From Pseudomonas marincola (lineage in GTDB: Bacteria; Pseudomonadota; Gammaproteobacteria; Pseudomonadales; Pseudomonadaceae), in contig NZ_FPBC01000008.1 of the NCBI RefSeq assembly GCF_900116605.1, positions 186,001-250,000 of the forward strand: a DNA stretch of 64,000 bases. Reading direction: 5' to 3'. A program made the translations under genes and the position numbers. Every line of letters begins with the position of its first letter. Within the stretch, counting starts at the first letter, position 1. Shown in pieces: positions 15,142-25,194 of the stretch. The notes beneath the pieces were generated by a model. That model was not told the origin of the DNA. It saw only the letters and a list, made by a program, of their open reading frames with translations, and searched no databases.

Positions 15142-15171
15142 ACTATAGGAACGCCACCCCCCCACCGTCAA
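15142..15171 (-). promoter_or_regulatory. Probable sigma70 promoter of the dcw cluster
   Basis: On the minus strand a -35 TTGACG (15166-15171) and a -10 TATAGT (15142-15147) are separated by 18 bases, the spacer holding a run of seven G. Predicted start is about 15135, immediately before the MraZ boxes and some 70 bases before the mraZ GTG. The remaining stretch to rnpB (15172-15380) is A/T-richer than its surroundings and I see no gene in it. Confidence 0.7.
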
Positions 15172-15380
15172 GGCACTCCACGAGGGAAAAAGCCTTATAG
15201 AACGGTGATTTACGGAAATAAGGAGGGATATGGAGTGAGCTGCGCAACATTCGAAAAGTTAAAAACGAACAGGCACAGCGAAATGAACTTCAAAGTTAAA
15301 GTGATTTATTAAGAGTAAGATTTTTTAGGTATTAGAAAGGCGGGAAATGTAGTTTTGCGATACAGCGGGAATAAAGGTGG

Positions 15381-15735
15381 AGAGTCGATCTGTAAGCCGG
15401 GTTCTGTCGAGGACAGTCATTCCTCTACGACGTACATCACTGCACGCCTTTAGCAACCTACCCGGTTCCAGCGCGGGCCACGCCAATGGAACCCTATTTG
15501 GTCTTGCTCCGAGTGGGGTTTACCTAGCCACGGACTGTTGCCAGCCGCGCGGTGCGCTCTTACCGCACCTTTTCACCCTTACCGGCGCCGAAGCGCTTAG
15601 GCGGTTGTTTTCTGTGGCACTTTCCGTAGGCTCACGCCTCCCAGGCATTACCTGGCACTCCGCCCTATGGAGCCCGGACTTTCCTCCCCCACATTACGCA
15701 ATGCGCAATGCGGCAGCGACTGTCCGATCGACTCT
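15381..15735 (-). ncRNA. rnpB: RNase P RNA (M1 RNA, bacterial type A)
   Basis: Catalytic RNA of RNase P, which removes the 5' leaders of pre-tRNAs. On the minus strand the transcript begins AGAGTCGATCGGACAGTCGC and ends in AGATCGACTCT, so the two ends pair as the P1 helix. Between them lie the conserved GAGGAAAGTCCGGGCTCCA block, GGTAAACCCC and the ACAGAACCCGGCTTACAG block near the 3' end. The length of about 355 nt fits the pseudomonad RNA. Ends were placed by P1 pairing and may be a few bases off. Confidence 0.97.
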
Positions 15736-15744
15736 CCGGCGCCA

Positions 15745-15773
15745 AGGTTAGCGACAGATGCCTTTGAGGACAA
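15745..15773 (-). promoter_or_regulatory. Candidate rnpB promoter
   Basis: Minus-strand TTGTCC (15768-15773) and TAACCT (15745-15750), 17-base spacer, with the -10 ending about 10 bases before the RNase P RNA 5' end. The hexamers are imperfect; placement is the main support. Confidence 0.45.
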
Positions 15774-15831
15774 GGATAATCCGCGCTAACTGACTGAATT
15801 CTAACCTGCAAAGCCGCCAAGCCCACACACA

Positions 15832-16704
15832 TCACGCCTGCCCCTGACGCTCCAGCGCGACCTGATACAACAGGTTCTTACGCACGCCGGTAATCTCCGC
15901 AGCCAGCGCGGCTGCTCGCTTGAGCGGCATATCCTTGAGTAGCAAATCGAGCACGCGCAGCGCTTCACTACTCACCGCAGCATCACTTTCTGGCGCCTGC
16001 CAGCCGGCCACTACCACAACACACTCGCCGCGCTGCTGATTGCTGTCACTGGCGACCCAATTATGCAAGTCGACCAGCGGCATGCCCTGCAACGTTTCAA
16101 ACGTCTTGGTGATTTCACGCGCCAACAAAGCCGGGCGCTCATCGCCAAACACCGAACGCATGTCTTCGAGGCATTCGAGAATGCGGTGCGGCGCTTCATA
16201 GAAAATCAGGGTGCGCGGCTCTTCCTTTACCTGTTCAAGCCGCGCGCGACGCCCCACCGCCTTGGCCGGCAAAAAGCCTTCGAAGATGAATCGGTCGGAC
16301 GGCAAGCCGGCCGCCGACAACGCCGCAATCAGCGCACAGGCGCCCGGCACGGGCACCACCGCAAAGCCCGCCGCACGCGCCTGACGGACCAGGTGATAAC
16401 CGGGATCAGATATCAGCGGCGTGCCGGCATCGGAAATCAGCGCGACATCCTCACCCGCCTGCAAACGCGAAATGAAACGACCGCCCTGATCACGCTCATT
16501 GTGCTCGTGACAAGCCGCCAGAGGCGTCGCGATACCAAAGTGCTGCATCAGGCGCGCCGAGTGGCGGGTGTCTTCTGCCGCGATCAAACTGACTTCATTA
16601 AGCACACGAATGGCCCGCGCACTGATGTCTTCCAGGTTGCCTATGGGCGTGGCGACCACAAACAGCGTGCCCTTCTGTGAGTTAGCAATAACCGGTTCTG
16701 TCAC
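15832..16704 (-). CDS. rsmI: 16S rRNA 2'-O-ribose C1402 methyltransferase RsmI
   Basis: SAM-dependent TP-methylase that works with RsmH on cytidine 1402. In 290 residues: N-terminal GTLFVVATPIGNLEDISARA (about 12-31), AEDTRHSARLMQHF (about 42-55), DAGTPLISDPGYHLV (about 91-105) and GFLPAKAVGRR (about 150-160), all typical of the RsmI branch of the family. Start codon is GTG at 16704. It is divergent from lpoA (125 bases apart) and lies downstream-facing towards rnpB, the same place as in other pseudomonads. Confidence 0.97.
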   Translation of the reverse strand: MTEPVIANSQKGTLFVVATPIGNLEDISARAIRVLNEVSLIAAEDTRHSARLMQHFGIATPLAACHEHNERDQGGRFISRLQAGEDVALISDAGTPLISDPGYHLVRQARAAGFAVVPVPGACALIAALSAAGLPSDRFIFEGFLPAKAVGRRARLEQVKEEPRTLIFYEAPHRILECLEDMRSVFGDERPALLAREITKTFETLQGMPLVDLHNWVASDSNQQRGECVVVVAGWQAPESDAAVSSEALRVLDLLLKDMPLKRAAALAAEITGVRKNLLYQVALERQGQA

Positions 16705-16828
16705 AGCAACGCCCCAAGAATCGTATAAAAGAGGCTATTGTAACCCGTTTAGCACCTCCAACATCGCACCTGAGCCAGTGGTTCGGTACAATCGCCCTTC
16801 AATTTGATCAAGTATCAGGAACGCTTAC

Positions 16829-18640
16829 ATGATCGCCTGCCTGCGCCCCTTTATCGTGCTCTGCCTCGTTGGCCTGATTGCCGCTTGCGCCAGCTCCCCT
16901 TCATCCACGCTCGGCGAACTGCCTCGCACCCCTCAAGCCAGCATTGAACAGCTGCTCCAGGAGGCCGGCGACAGCCAGTCGGAGGAAGCTAATCTGTTGC
17001 GTTTATCCGCCGCCGACCTGGCTTACCAACAGAAGGACATCGGGCGCGCCAGCAGCATTCTCGAGCAAGTGCAGATGGAAGGCTTGAAGCCTGCCCAGCA
17101 AATCTACGCCAGCACCTTAACTGCGGAACTGGCACTGGCGCGCAAGAGCCCGAAAGCGGCACTTAAAGCCTTGCAGAACCCAAGCTTTGCCCGTCTCGGC
17201 GAGTTACCGGTCGAGCAGCAGGCGCGCAGCCAGCTGGTTCGTGCCACGGCACTGGAGCAGGACGGCCAGACCCTTGCCGCCGCTCGCGAGCGCGTCTTTA
17301 TCGCACCACTGCTGACCGGCGCCACCGCAGCCGCCAACCATGAAGCCATCTGGTCACTGGTCTCGCGCCTGCCCAAAGAGCAGCTGCAACCTACAGGTGA
17401 TGCCGACCTCTCTGGCTGGCTGGAACTGGCTAGCGCCACCAAAGGTGCTGGCACGCTGGAAACTCAGCAGCAGGCCATCAGCAACTGGCAAGCCACTCAC
17501 CCGAATCACCCGGCAGCGCTAAACCTGCCAAAATCCCTGCAGGATCTGCAGCAACTGGCCAGCCAACCGCTGTCCGAGATCGCCTTGCTGCTGCCTATGG
17601 AAGGTCGCTTGGCCAGCGTATCGCGCGCACTGCGCGATGGCTTCATGGCTGCCAACTTCGAAGCCCAGCAAAGCGGCCAAGCCGCGCCGAACATCCAGTT
17701 TTTCGACAGCTCTCGTCTGACCTCGATTGATGACTTCTACCGCCAGGCGCAGGCCAGTGGCGTGCAACTGGTAGTCGGGCCGTTGGAAAAGGAACTGGTC
17801 ACCCAGCTCAACAACCGCGAGCAACTGCCCATCACCACACTGGCCCTCAACTACAGCGAAAACGACAAGGAAGGCCCGCCACAACTGTTCCAATACGGTT
17901 TGTCTGCTGAGGATGAAGCACGCGAAGCCTCACGCCGCGCTTGGGCTGATGGCCGCCGCAGCGCCTTTGCACTGGTACCGAGCGGCACATGGGGCGACCG
18001 CGTTCTTGAGGCTTTCAGCAGCGACTGGCGCGCCCGCGGCGGCAACATGATTGCAGCCGAACACGTGTCCAAGCCGGTAGAACTGGCGCAACAAATTGCC
18101 CGCCTGCTGAAACTGCGTGAAAGCGAAACCCGCGCGCAAAATGTAGAAAGCACCATCGGCACCTCGGTTGATGCACAGCCCACGCCTCGTCAGGACGTAG
18201 ACTTCATCTTCCTCGCCGCCACTCCGCAGCAGGCGCAGCAGATTAAGCCGACTCTGGCCTTCCAATACGCAGGCGACATGGCGGTGTATGCGACCTCGCA
18301 CCTGTACACTGGCGTCTACAACCAGGCCCAGTATCAGGATCTGTCCGGTATTCAGTTCTGCGAAACGCCGTGGCTGCTCGACTCAAGCGATCCGACCCGC
18401 CAGCGCATCAGCAATCAATGGCCACAAGCCAACAGCGGCCTGGGCCGGATTTACGCAATGGGCATTGATGCCTATTCGCTGGCACCACGCCTCGGCCAGT
18501 TGAAAGCACTGCCATCGACCCGCATCGATGGCTTTACCGGCAGCCTGTCGCTGGATGCTCAGCAGCGTATTCAACGCCAGCTGCCGTGGGCTGAGTTCCG
18601 CGACGGACAGGTTCAGCGCCTGCCTGACACGCCTCTTTGA
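16829..18640 (+). CDS. lpoA: Outer-membrane lipoprotein LpoA/LppC, activator of PBP1A
   Basis: Periplasm-facing outer-membrane lipoprotein; its E. coli relative stimulates the bifunctional synthase PBP1A. The 603-residue protein starts with a lipoprotein signal ending LIAACAS (acylated Cys about 21). An N-terminal helical TPR-like part (about 30-240) is followed by a C-terminal periplasmic-binding-protein-like domain (about 250-600, beginning EIALLLPMEGRLASVSRALRDG). It heads a plus-strand run with yraN, whose start overlaps its stop. Assignment is from domain layout plus conserved position beside rsmI. Confidence 0.93.
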   Translation: MIACLRPFIVLCLVGLIAACASSPSSTLGELPRTPQASIEQLLQEAGDSQSEEANLLRLSAADLAYQQKDIGRASSILEQVQMEGLKPAQQIYASTLTAELALARKSPKAALKALQNPSFARLGELPVEQQARSQLVRATALEQDGQTLAAARERVFIAPLLTGATAAANHEAIWSLVSRLPKEQLQPTGDADLSGWLELASATKGAGTLETQQQAISNWQATHPNHPAALNLPKSLQDLQQLASQPLSEIALLLPMEGRLASVSRALRDGFMAANFEAQQSGQAAPNIQFFDSSRLTSIDDFYRQAQASGVQLVVGPLEKELVTQLNNREQLPITTLALNYSENDKEGPPQLFQYGLSAEDEAREASRRAWADGRRSAFALVPSGTWGDRVLEAFSSDWRARGGNMIAAEHVSKPVELAQQIARLLKLRESETRAQNVESTIGTSVDAQPTPRQDVDFIFLAATPQQAQQIKPTLAFQYAGDMAVYATSHLYTGVYNQAQYQDLSGIQFCETPWLLDSSDPTRQRISNQWPQANSGLGRIYAMGIDAYSLAPRLGQLKALPSTRIDGFTGSLSLDAQQRIQRQLPWAEFRDGQVQRLPDTPL

Positions 18641-19011
18641 TTGATCGAAGTAGCAAGCAAAGCACCGGCAAGGACGCCGAAGCGCTGGCTTGCGACTTCC
18701 TCAAACTGCAAGGTTTGCGCCTCATCACCCAGAACTGGAGCTGCCGTCGCGGCGAGCTCGATCTGGTCATGCTAGACGCAGATACAGTAGTATTCGTAGA
18801 AGTTCGCTATCGGCGCCACTCAGGATGGGGAGGCGCCGCCGAGAGTGTGGACAGGCGCAAACAGCAGAAACTGTGCATTGCCGCCAACCACTTTCTCCAA
18901 CAAGAATCACGCTGGGGCAAACATCCGTGCCGTTTTGATGTCATAGCCATTAGCCATAAACCTGATTCGCCGCCACAACTCAACTGGATCAAGAACGCCT
19001 TTGATGCGTAA
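18637..19011 (+). CDS. yraN: UPF0102 family endonuclease-like protein YraN
   Basis: Small protein of the YraN/UPF0102 family, which has a restriction-endonuclease-like fold; its cellular role is not established. The core motif GELDLVMLDADTVVFVEVRYR (about residues 39-59) holds the D...E-x-R/K pattern of the PD-(D/E)XK fold. At 124 residues it is normal for the family. The start appears to be TTG at 18637, overlapping the lpoA stop, since no ATG or GTG fits and MIDRSSKQSTGKDAEAL gives the right N-terminal length. Lies between lpoA and gmhA as usual. Confidence 0.9.
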   Translation: MIDRSSKQSTGKDAEALACDFLKLQGLRLITQNWSCRRGELDLVMLDADTVVFVEVRYRRHSGWGGAAESVDRRKQQKLCIAANHFLQQESRWGKHPCRFDVIAISHKPDSPPQLNWIKNAFDA

Positions 19012-20252
<1,241 letters not shown>

Positions 20253-20270
20253 TTGCACAGTTGCTTGATA

Positions 20271-20300
20271 AAGAATGGCGATCGAATGATCGCCATTCTT
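20271..20300 (+). terminator. Rho-independent terminator after the BON gene
   Basis: A 13-base perfect stem (AAGAATGGCGATC / GATCGCCATTCTT) closes a GAAT loop and is followed by a short T run, 18 bases after the BON stop. Confidence 0.85.
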
Positions 20301-20321
20301 TATGGGCGAAAGAAAAGCCCT

Positions 20322-20522
20322 GGAGGATGGATAAACCGAAGGTTAATCCGTCATGGCGTACCTGCGGGTACACACCGCCGTTGGTTGTTTAGCGCTTTCG
20401 GATTCCTGATGCAATCCATAAATGGCTGCACATCGACGCTCTAATTCCTCGCAGCGGATTAACTGCCATTATCCGAAATGGTCATGACGGATTGCCCCGG
20501 CGCGGGGCTATCCATCCTCCGG
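20322..20522 (-). repeat. REPIN-like palindromic element, copy A
   Basis: About 200 bases bounded by inverted GGAGGATGGAT...ATCCATCCTCC ends. Each end is an imperfect hairpin with GGAG at its outer foot: here GATAAACC-GAA-GGTTAATC on the left and a GCCCC-GGGGC hairpin on the right (CGGATTGCCCCG...CGGGGCTATCC). A GGAG foot plus imperfect hairpin is the known layout of REP sequences mobilised by RAYT transposases, and two REPs facing each other form a REPIN. Orientation is opposite to the copies at 31-32 kb, taking the GCCCC hairpin as the left end. Confidence 0.75.
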
Positions 20523-20540
20523 CGAGCGATAATCACGCCT

Positions 20541-20740
20541 CGGAGGATGGATAAACCGCAGGTTAATCCGTCATGGCTCAATTGCGGGTGTACGCGGTTC
20601 GGTTGTTTGGCGGCTTTGGATGATTCAGGCAATCCATAAGCGAACTGTGCAGCGACGCCCGAATCCGTCGCGGCGGATTATCTGCCGTCAGCCGAAATAG
20701 TCATGACGGATTGCCCCGGTTCGGGGCTATCCATCCTCCG
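20541..20740 (-). repeat. REPIN-like palindromic element, copy B
   Basis: Second copy, 18 bases after copy A and in the same orientation: CGGAGGATGGATAAACCGCA at the left end, TTCGGGGCTATCCATCCTCC at the right. It differs from copy A by scattered substitutions in the middle, while both terminal hairpins are kept. No gene lies between the BON gene and sspB; the interval is filled by these two elements and two terminators. Confidence 0.75.
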
Positions 20741-20778
20741 GCGGTTGAGCGTGATGAATCAACGTCATTTTGCGGGCA

Positions 20779-20810
20779 TTAAAAAGGCGATCGTCTGATC
20801 GCCTTTTTAA
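20779..20810. terminator. Bidirectional terminator downstream of sspB
   Basis: Stem AAAAAGGCGATC / GATCGCCTTTTT around a GTCT loop, symmetrical A and T runs on both sides. It ends immediately before the sspB stop and would terminate sspAB on the minus strand. Confidence 0.85.
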
Positions 20811-20811
20811 A

Positions 20812-21225
20812 TTACTTCACAACCTTGAGGCTTGGGCGCCCGGTTGGTCGTGGTGGATCGCTATCCGGTGGACCCTGATCATCCGGCCCCTCGCCTTCAA
20901 CGTCCTCGCCTACAGGCGGCTCCAAATCGAAGACCATGCCCTGACCGTTCTCACGCGCGTAAATGGCCAATACGGCCGCACCTGGAACGTAGAGGCTATG
21001 CGGCGTGCCACCAAAGCGACCTTCGAAGCTGATGGCCTCGTTATCCATCTGCAAATGACGCACGGCAGAGGGAGATACATTGAGAACGATCTGACCGTCG
21101 TTGGCAAAACCTGCCGGCACGCTCACGTTCGGGTATTCAGCATTCACCAGCAAATGCGGGGTACAGCCGTTATCGACAATCCATTCGTAAAGAGCACGAA
21201 CCAGATAAGGGCGACTTGAATTCAT
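20812..21225 (-). CDS. sspB: ClpXP protease specificity-enhancing factor SspB
   Basis: Adaptor that binds ssrA-tagged proteins and delivers them to ClpXP; it therefore partners functionally with ssrA and smpB, also in this window. I chose the ATG at 21225 (MNSSRPYLVRALYEWIVDNG, 137 residues) because AGGAGG stands five bases upstream; an earlier GTG/ATG at 21240 has no site. The globular substrate-binding domain spans about 1-105, then comes an acidic, proline-rich flexible tail ending in RPSLKVVK, the ClpX-tethering (XB) motif typical of SspB. Co-transcribed with sspA. Confidence 0.97.
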   Translation of the reverse strand: MNSSRPYLVRALYEWIVDNGCTPHLLVNAEYPNVSVPAGFANDGQIVLNVSPSAVRHLQMDNEAISFEGRFGGTPHSLYVPGAAVLAIYARENGQGMVFDLEPPVGEDVEGEGPDDQGPPDSDPPRPTGRPSLKVVK

Positions 21226-21239
21226 CGAGACCTCCTGCA

Positions 21240-21857
21240 TTAGCGCATATCGCGCTCAACACCAGACAAGCTGGCCTGAAACGCTTCGCGAGCAAACTGA
21301 CGCTCCATGTAGTCGAGCAATGGCTTGGCCGGCTTTGGCAACTCAATGCCGAGCACCGGTAAACGCCACAGAATCGGCAACAGGCAGCAATCGACCAGGC
21401 TCATTTCTTCACTGAGGAAGTATGGCTTGTCGACAAAAAGTGGGGATACCCCGGTCAGGCTCTCACGCAATTCCTTGCGCGCCTGAACACGTGCGGGTTC
21501 TTTGCTGCGCGGATCGAGAATCAGATCGACCAACGCACACCAATCGCGTTGTATACGGTGAACCAGCAAACGGCTATTTGCCCGTGCAACCGGATAAACC
21601 GGCAACAGTGGCGGATGCGGGTAACGCTCATCCAGATACTCCATCACTACGGTTGACTCGTACAGAGCCAGATCGCGGTCGACCAGAGTAGGCAGGCTTG
21701 CGTATGGATTGACCTCAAGCAGTTTCGGCGGGTAACGACCCGGCTCAACTGTGATGATCTCGGCGCTGACACCCTTCTCGGCGAGCACAATGCGTACGCG
21801 GTGGGAGTAGTGGTCGGCGGGGTCGGAATAACAGGCCAACCGGTTGGTCACGCCCAT
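21240..21857 (-). CDS. sspA: Stringent starvation protein A, RNA polymerase-associated
   Basis: GST-fold protein that binds RNA polymerase and affects stationary-phase and virulence transcription in relatives. The 205 residues show the thioredoxin-like N-terminal domain ([22 protein letters not shown], about 7-28; cis-Pro region [13 protein letters not shown]) and a helical C-terminal domain. As in other SspA proteins the usual catalytic residue of GSTs is not evident. sspB follows after 14 bases, and the pet terminator lies upstream. Confidence 0.96.
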   Translation of the reverse strand: MGVTNRLACYSDPADHYSHRVRIVLAEKGVSAEIITVEPGRYPPKLLEVNPYASLPTLVDRDLALYESTVVMEYLDERYPHPPLLPVYPVARANSRLLVHRIQRDWCALVDLILDPRSKEPARVQARKELRESLTGVSPLFVDKPYFLSEEMSLVDCCLLPILWRLPVLGIELPKPAKPLLDYMERQFAREAFQASLSGVERDMR

Positions 21858-21892
21858 GGCGATCCTCCTCGCTTATATGGTTATTTGAAGCA

Positions 21893-21924
21893 GAAAAACC
21901 TGCGCGCCCAGGTGGGCGCGCAGG
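21893..21924 (-). terminator. Rho-independent terminator after petC
   Basis: Minus-strand stem CTGCGCGCCCA / TGGGCGCGCAG (11 pairs) with a short loop, followed by TTTTT. Located 23 bases beyond the petC stop, closing the petABC operon. Confidence 0.85.
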
Positions 21925-21946
21925 TCAACAACAGAGCGACGGCAGA

Positions 21947-22726
21947 TTAATGCACGTCCTTCCAGTATTCACGCTTGAGCAGATAGGCGAATACGAAGAA
22001 GAAAGCCAGGAACAGCAGAACGTAAGTACCGATACGCTGGCTTTCCAGTTTTACCGGGTTAGCTGAGTAAGCCAGGAAGGTCACCAGATTCTTGATCTTC
22101 TCGTCAAACTCGGCCTCGCTCAGTTCGCCAGTTTTCGGCTCGACGACCAACTCATCACAACCTTCGTGAGTAATTGGCGTACCGGTCAGCGGGTCATACT
22201 GCTTCTTGCCGTCTTCTACGACCTGAACCTGCTTGCAACCGATGTACTGACGACCTTGCAGGCCGACCAGAACGTTAGGCATACCGACGTTGTGGAAAAC
22301 CTTGTTGTTCACACCCATTGGGCGTGCCGGGTCTTCGTAGAAGCTACGCAGGTAGGTGTACAACCAATCGTTACCACGAACACGAGCAACCAGAGTCAGA
22401 TCAGGTGGCGCTGCACCGAACCAGGCCTTGGCGTCTTCAGAGCGCATGCTGTTCTGCATGTGATCACCGATTTTGGCACCGGTGAATACGATGTTCTCGA
22501 GCATTACGTCGTGCGGCACACCAATGTCATCAGCTACACGCTCATAACGTTGGAATTTGGCACCGTGGCAACCCATGCAGTAGTTGGCGAACGTACGCGC
22601 GCCGTCCTGCATGGCTGCTTTATCAGTCAGGTCGATATCAACCTTGTCGAGATGCACACCTTCAGCGCTAGCGAAGGCGAGAGCTGGCAGACACGCCACA
22701 ATCATTGCTGCAAATAGCTTTTTCAT
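21947..22726 (-). CDS. petC: Cytochrome c1 of the bc1 complex
   Basis: Haem-c subunit of ubiquinol-cytochrome c reductase in the inner membrane. The ATG at 22726 overlaps the petB stop; the upstream extension of the frame is petB shadow. The 259-residue protein has a signal peptide (MKKLFAAMIVACLPALAFA), the haem-attachment motif CMGCH near residue 50-54 and a C-terminal membrane anchor (about 232-250, IGTYVLLFLAFFFVFAYLL). The downstream methionine needed as sixth ligand lies in the region around GMPNVLVGLQG. Third gene of petABC. Confidence 0.97.
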   Translation of the reverse strand: MKKLFAAMIVACLPALAFASAEGVHLDKVDIDLTDKAAMQDGARTFANYCMGCHGAKFQRYERVADDIGVPHDVMLENIVFTGAKIGDHMQNSMRSEDAKAWFGAAPPDLTLVARVRGNDWLYTYLRSFYEDPARPMGVNNKVFHNVGMPNVLVGLQGRQYIGCKQVQVVEDGKKQYDPLTGTPITHEGCDELVVEPKTGELSEAEFDEKIKNLVTFLAYSANPVKLESQRIGTYVLLFLAFFFVFAYLLKREYWKDVH

Positions 22727-23937
22727 CAGCCAGTCACCCTTTCCGGAACCGGTTTGGTTTTTTCCATCCTGGTGTAGAAAGGCATCAGGATGAAGTACGC
22801 GAAATACAGGAACGTGCACACTTGCGAGAGCAAGGTACGGCCTGGAGTTGGCGCCAATACACCCAGCACACCAAGGATCACGAAGGATACGCAGAAGACC
22901 AGCAACCAGATCTTGCTCATCCAACCCTTGTAGCGCATGGATTTAACCGGGCTACGGTCAAGCCAAGGCAACACGAACAGCACGGCAATCGCAGCACCCA
23001 TGGCGATTACACCCAGAAGCTTGTCTGGAATCGCACGCAGGATTGCGTAGAACGGTGTGAAGTACCAAACCGGCGCAATGTGCTCAGGCGTCTTGAATGC
23101 GTTGGCCACTTCGAAGTTCGGCTTCTCGAGGAAGTATCCGCCCATTTCCGGGAAGAAGAACACGATCGAGCAGAAGATGAACAGGAAGACCACAACGCCA
23201 ACGATGTCTTTAACGGTGTAGTAAGGGTGGAACGCGATGCCGTCGAGCGGAATGCCGTTCTCGTCCTTTTTCTTCTTGATGTCGACGCCGTCCGGGTTGT
23301 TCGAACCCACTTCGTGCAGTGCCAGAATGTGCAGCACAACCAGACCGAGAATTACGATTGGCAGCGCCACAACGTGCAGAGCAAAGAAGCGGTTCAGCGT
23401 GATCCCCGAAATCAGGTAGTCACCACGAATCCACTGAGTCAGGTCATCGCCGATAACCGGAATGGCACCGAACAGCGAAATAATTACCTGTGCACCCCAG
23501 TAAGACATCTGGCCCCAAGGCAGCAGGTAGCCCATGAAGGCCTCAGCCATCAGCGCCAGGTAGATCAGCATGCCGAACACCCAGACCAGCTCACGCGGCT
23601 TCTGATACGAGCCGTAGAGCAAGCCACGGAACATATGCATGTAAACCACGATGAAGAATGCCGAAGCACCCGTCGAGTGCAGCAGACGCAGAATCCAGCC
23701 GTATTCCACATCACGCATGATGTATTCGACCGAAGCAAATGCTTCTTCAGCCGACGGCGTGTAGCTCATGGTCAGCCAGATGCCGGTGAGGATCTGGTTA
23801 ACCAGAACCAGCAGCGCCAGCGAGCCAAAGAAGTAGAAGAAGTTGAAGTTCTTCGGTGCGTAATACTTGCTTAGATGGTCTTCCCACATTTTTGTGGCGG
23901 GAAAGCGGGCGTCAACCCATTCCATGAACTTGCTCAT
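22726..23937 (-). CDS. petB: Cytochrome b of the bc1 complex
   Basis: Integral membrane subunit carrying haems bL and bH and the quinol oxidation/reduction sites. In 403 residues about eight membrane helices are visible. The conserved stretches TGASAFFIVVYMHMFRGLLY (about 89-108, haem ligands) and GYLLPWGQMSYWGAQVI (about 136-152) are present, as are the second haem-ligand pair around FALHVVALPIVILGLVVLH (about 185-203) and the Qo-site PEW-type motif, here PEHIAPVWYFTPFYAI. Overlaps petA and petC by TGATG-like junctions. Confidence 0.98.
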   Translation of the reverse strand: MSKFMEWVDARFPATKMWEDHLSKYYAPKNFNFFYFFGSLALLVLVNQILTGIWLTMSYTPSAEEAFASVEYIMRDVEYGWILRLLHSTGASAFFIVVYMHMFRGLLYGSYQKPRELVWVFGMLIYLALMAEAFMGYLLPWGQMSYWGAQVIISLFGAIPVIGDDLTQWIRGDYLISGITLNRFFALHVVALPIVILGLVVLHILALHEVGSNNPDGVDIKKKKDENGIPLDGIAFHPYYTVKDIVGVVVFLFIFCSIVFFFPEMGGYFLEKPNFEVANAFKTPEHIAPVWYFTPFYAILRAIPDKLLGVIAMGAAIAVLFVLPWLDRSPVKSMRYKGWMSKIWLLVFCVSFVILGVLGVLAPTPGRTLLSQVCTFLYFAYFILMPFYTRMEKTKPVPERVTG

Positions 23938-24530
23938 CAGGCTTTCTCCTGGTCCACGCCGACGACGATAATCTCATCCGTCTCATACGAGTGCGGCGGC
24001 ACTGGCAGATTCAGCGGCGCTGGCTGCGATTTGTATACGCGCCCTGCCATGTCATAACGCGAGCCGTGGCATGGGCAGAAGTAGCCCCCCACCCACTCAG
24101 GACCCAAATCTGCCGGAGCGACTTCTGGACGGAACGTAGGTGAGCAACCCAGGTGAGTACAGATGCCGATAAGCAGCAGCACTTCTGGTTTGATCGAACG
24201 AGTAACCGGATCTACGTAGGTCGGCTGGACCGAAGCTTTTGACTCCGGATCGGCCATACGGTCGTGGATCTTGCCGAGGTTACCGAGAATTTCCTCGGTA
24301 CGGCGCACGATAAATACCGGCTGCCCCCGCCATTCGGCAATCATCTGCTGGCCTGGCTCGACCTTGCTCACGTTCACCTTCACAGGCGCACCGGCTGCTT
24401 TAGCCTTGGCACTCGGGAACCATGACCCCACGAACGGGACCGCGGCACCCACCGCTCCTGCAGCGCCCACCACAGAGGTGGCTGCTACCAAGAAGCGACG
24501 CCGGCCTGCATTCACGCCGTCATTGCTCAT
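23937..24530 (-). CDS. petA: Rieske iron-sulfur subunit of the bc1 complex
   Basis: Carries the 2Fe-2S centre that takes the first electron from ubiquinol. In 197 residues: a twin-arginine-like N-terminus (RRRFLVAATSVVGAAGAVGA) acting as membrane anchor, and the two Rieske boxes CTHLGCSP (about 127-134) and CPCHGSRYD (about 153-161). First gene of the pet operon; petB starts in its stop codon. A candidate promoter stands upstream. Confidence 0.98.
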   Translation of the reverse strand: MSNDGVNAGRRRFLVAATSVVGAAGAVGAAVPFVGSWFPSAKAKAAGAPVKVNVSKVEPGQQMIAEWRGQPVFIVRRTEEILGNLGKIHDRMADPESKASVQPTYVDPVTRSIKPEVLLLIGICTHLGCSPTFRPEVAPADLGPEWVGGYFCPCHGSRYDMAGRVYKSQPAPLNLPVPPHSYETDEIIVVGVDQEKA

Positions 24531-24569
24531 TCAGTCGTCTCCCATCAGCTTTGTGGCCTGTGGTTCAGG

Positions 24570-24599
24570 CCTATACTTAAATAAAATTTTGTAGCGCAA
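24570..24599 (-). promoter_or_regulatory. Candidate promoter of petABC
   Basis: Minus-strand TTGCGC (24594-24599) and TATAGG (24570-24575) with an A/T-rich 18-base spacer, about 40 bases before the petA ATG, which has GGGAG upstream. Confidence 0.5.
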
Positions 24600-24730
24600 A
24601 AAATTCGCCAAATGGTAAAGAAAAGCCCCTTTACTGACAAGGCAATTACCTAACCAAGTGCAGCGCACTCCCTCGCAGCGCGCTGCTGGTAAGGATGCGG
24701 CACGTTGTCGCACAGTAGTCTAGCACCCAT

Positions 24731-24769
24731 AAAAAACGCCCAGCTCCGAAATGGAAACTGGGCGTTTTC
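24731..24769 (-). terminator. Terminator after rpsI
   Basis: Minus-strand AAAACGCCCAG ... CTGGGCGTTTT stem with a run of T, starting about 20 bases beyond the rpsI stop. Confidence 0.85.
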
Positions 24770-24787
24770 TTGAACGCAGGAAGCGAA

Positions 24788-25180
24788 TTAACGCTTCGAG
24801 TACTGCGGACGCTTACGCGCTTTACGCAGACCAACTTTCTTACGTTCAACTTCACGAGCATCGCGAGTCACGTAGCCTGCTTTACGCAGAGCCGGACGCA
24901 GAGTCTCGTCATAATCCATCAACGCACGAGTGATACCGTGGCGGATTGCGCCAGCTTGACCGCTCACACCACCGCCAACAACGGTAACGAAAACGTCAAA
25001 CTTTTCGGTCAGCTCGGTCAGTTCCAGCGGCTGACGAACTACCATGCGGGCAGTTTCGCGACCGAAGAAAGTATCCAGCGTACGATTGTTGATAGAGATG
25101 CTGCCGTTACCCGGACGCAGGAAAACGCGTGCGGTTGCAGTCTTGCGACGGCCAGTGCCGTAATTTTGAGTCGCCGACAT
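24788..25180 (-). CDS. rpsI: 30S ribosomal protein uS9
   Basis: Ribosomal protein S9, whose basic tail reaches the P-site tRNA. The 130-residue product has the expected core ([19 protein letters not shown] near 8-26, [19 protein letters not shown] near 67-85) and ends in the invariant [17 protein letters not shown]. It follows rplM by 14 bases, the universal L13-S9 pair. Confidence 0.99.
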   Translation of the reverse strand: MSATQNYGTGRRKTATARVFLRPGNGSISINNRTLDTFFGRETARMVVRQPLELTELTEKFDVFVTVVGGGVSGQAGAIRHGITRALMDYDETLRPALRKAGYVTRDAREVERKKVGLRKARKRPQYSKR

Positions 25181-25194
25181 AATGAACTATTCCG

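Noticed and set aside
15377..15751. An open frame of 124 codons on the plus strand
   Set aside because: It lies antisense to the RNase P RNA, whose conserved blocks explain the sequence completely.
18637..18640. A frameshift at the lpoA/yraN border because yraN lacks an ATG
   Set aside because: A TTG start overlapping the lpoA stop gives the normal YraN length, so no frameshift is needed.
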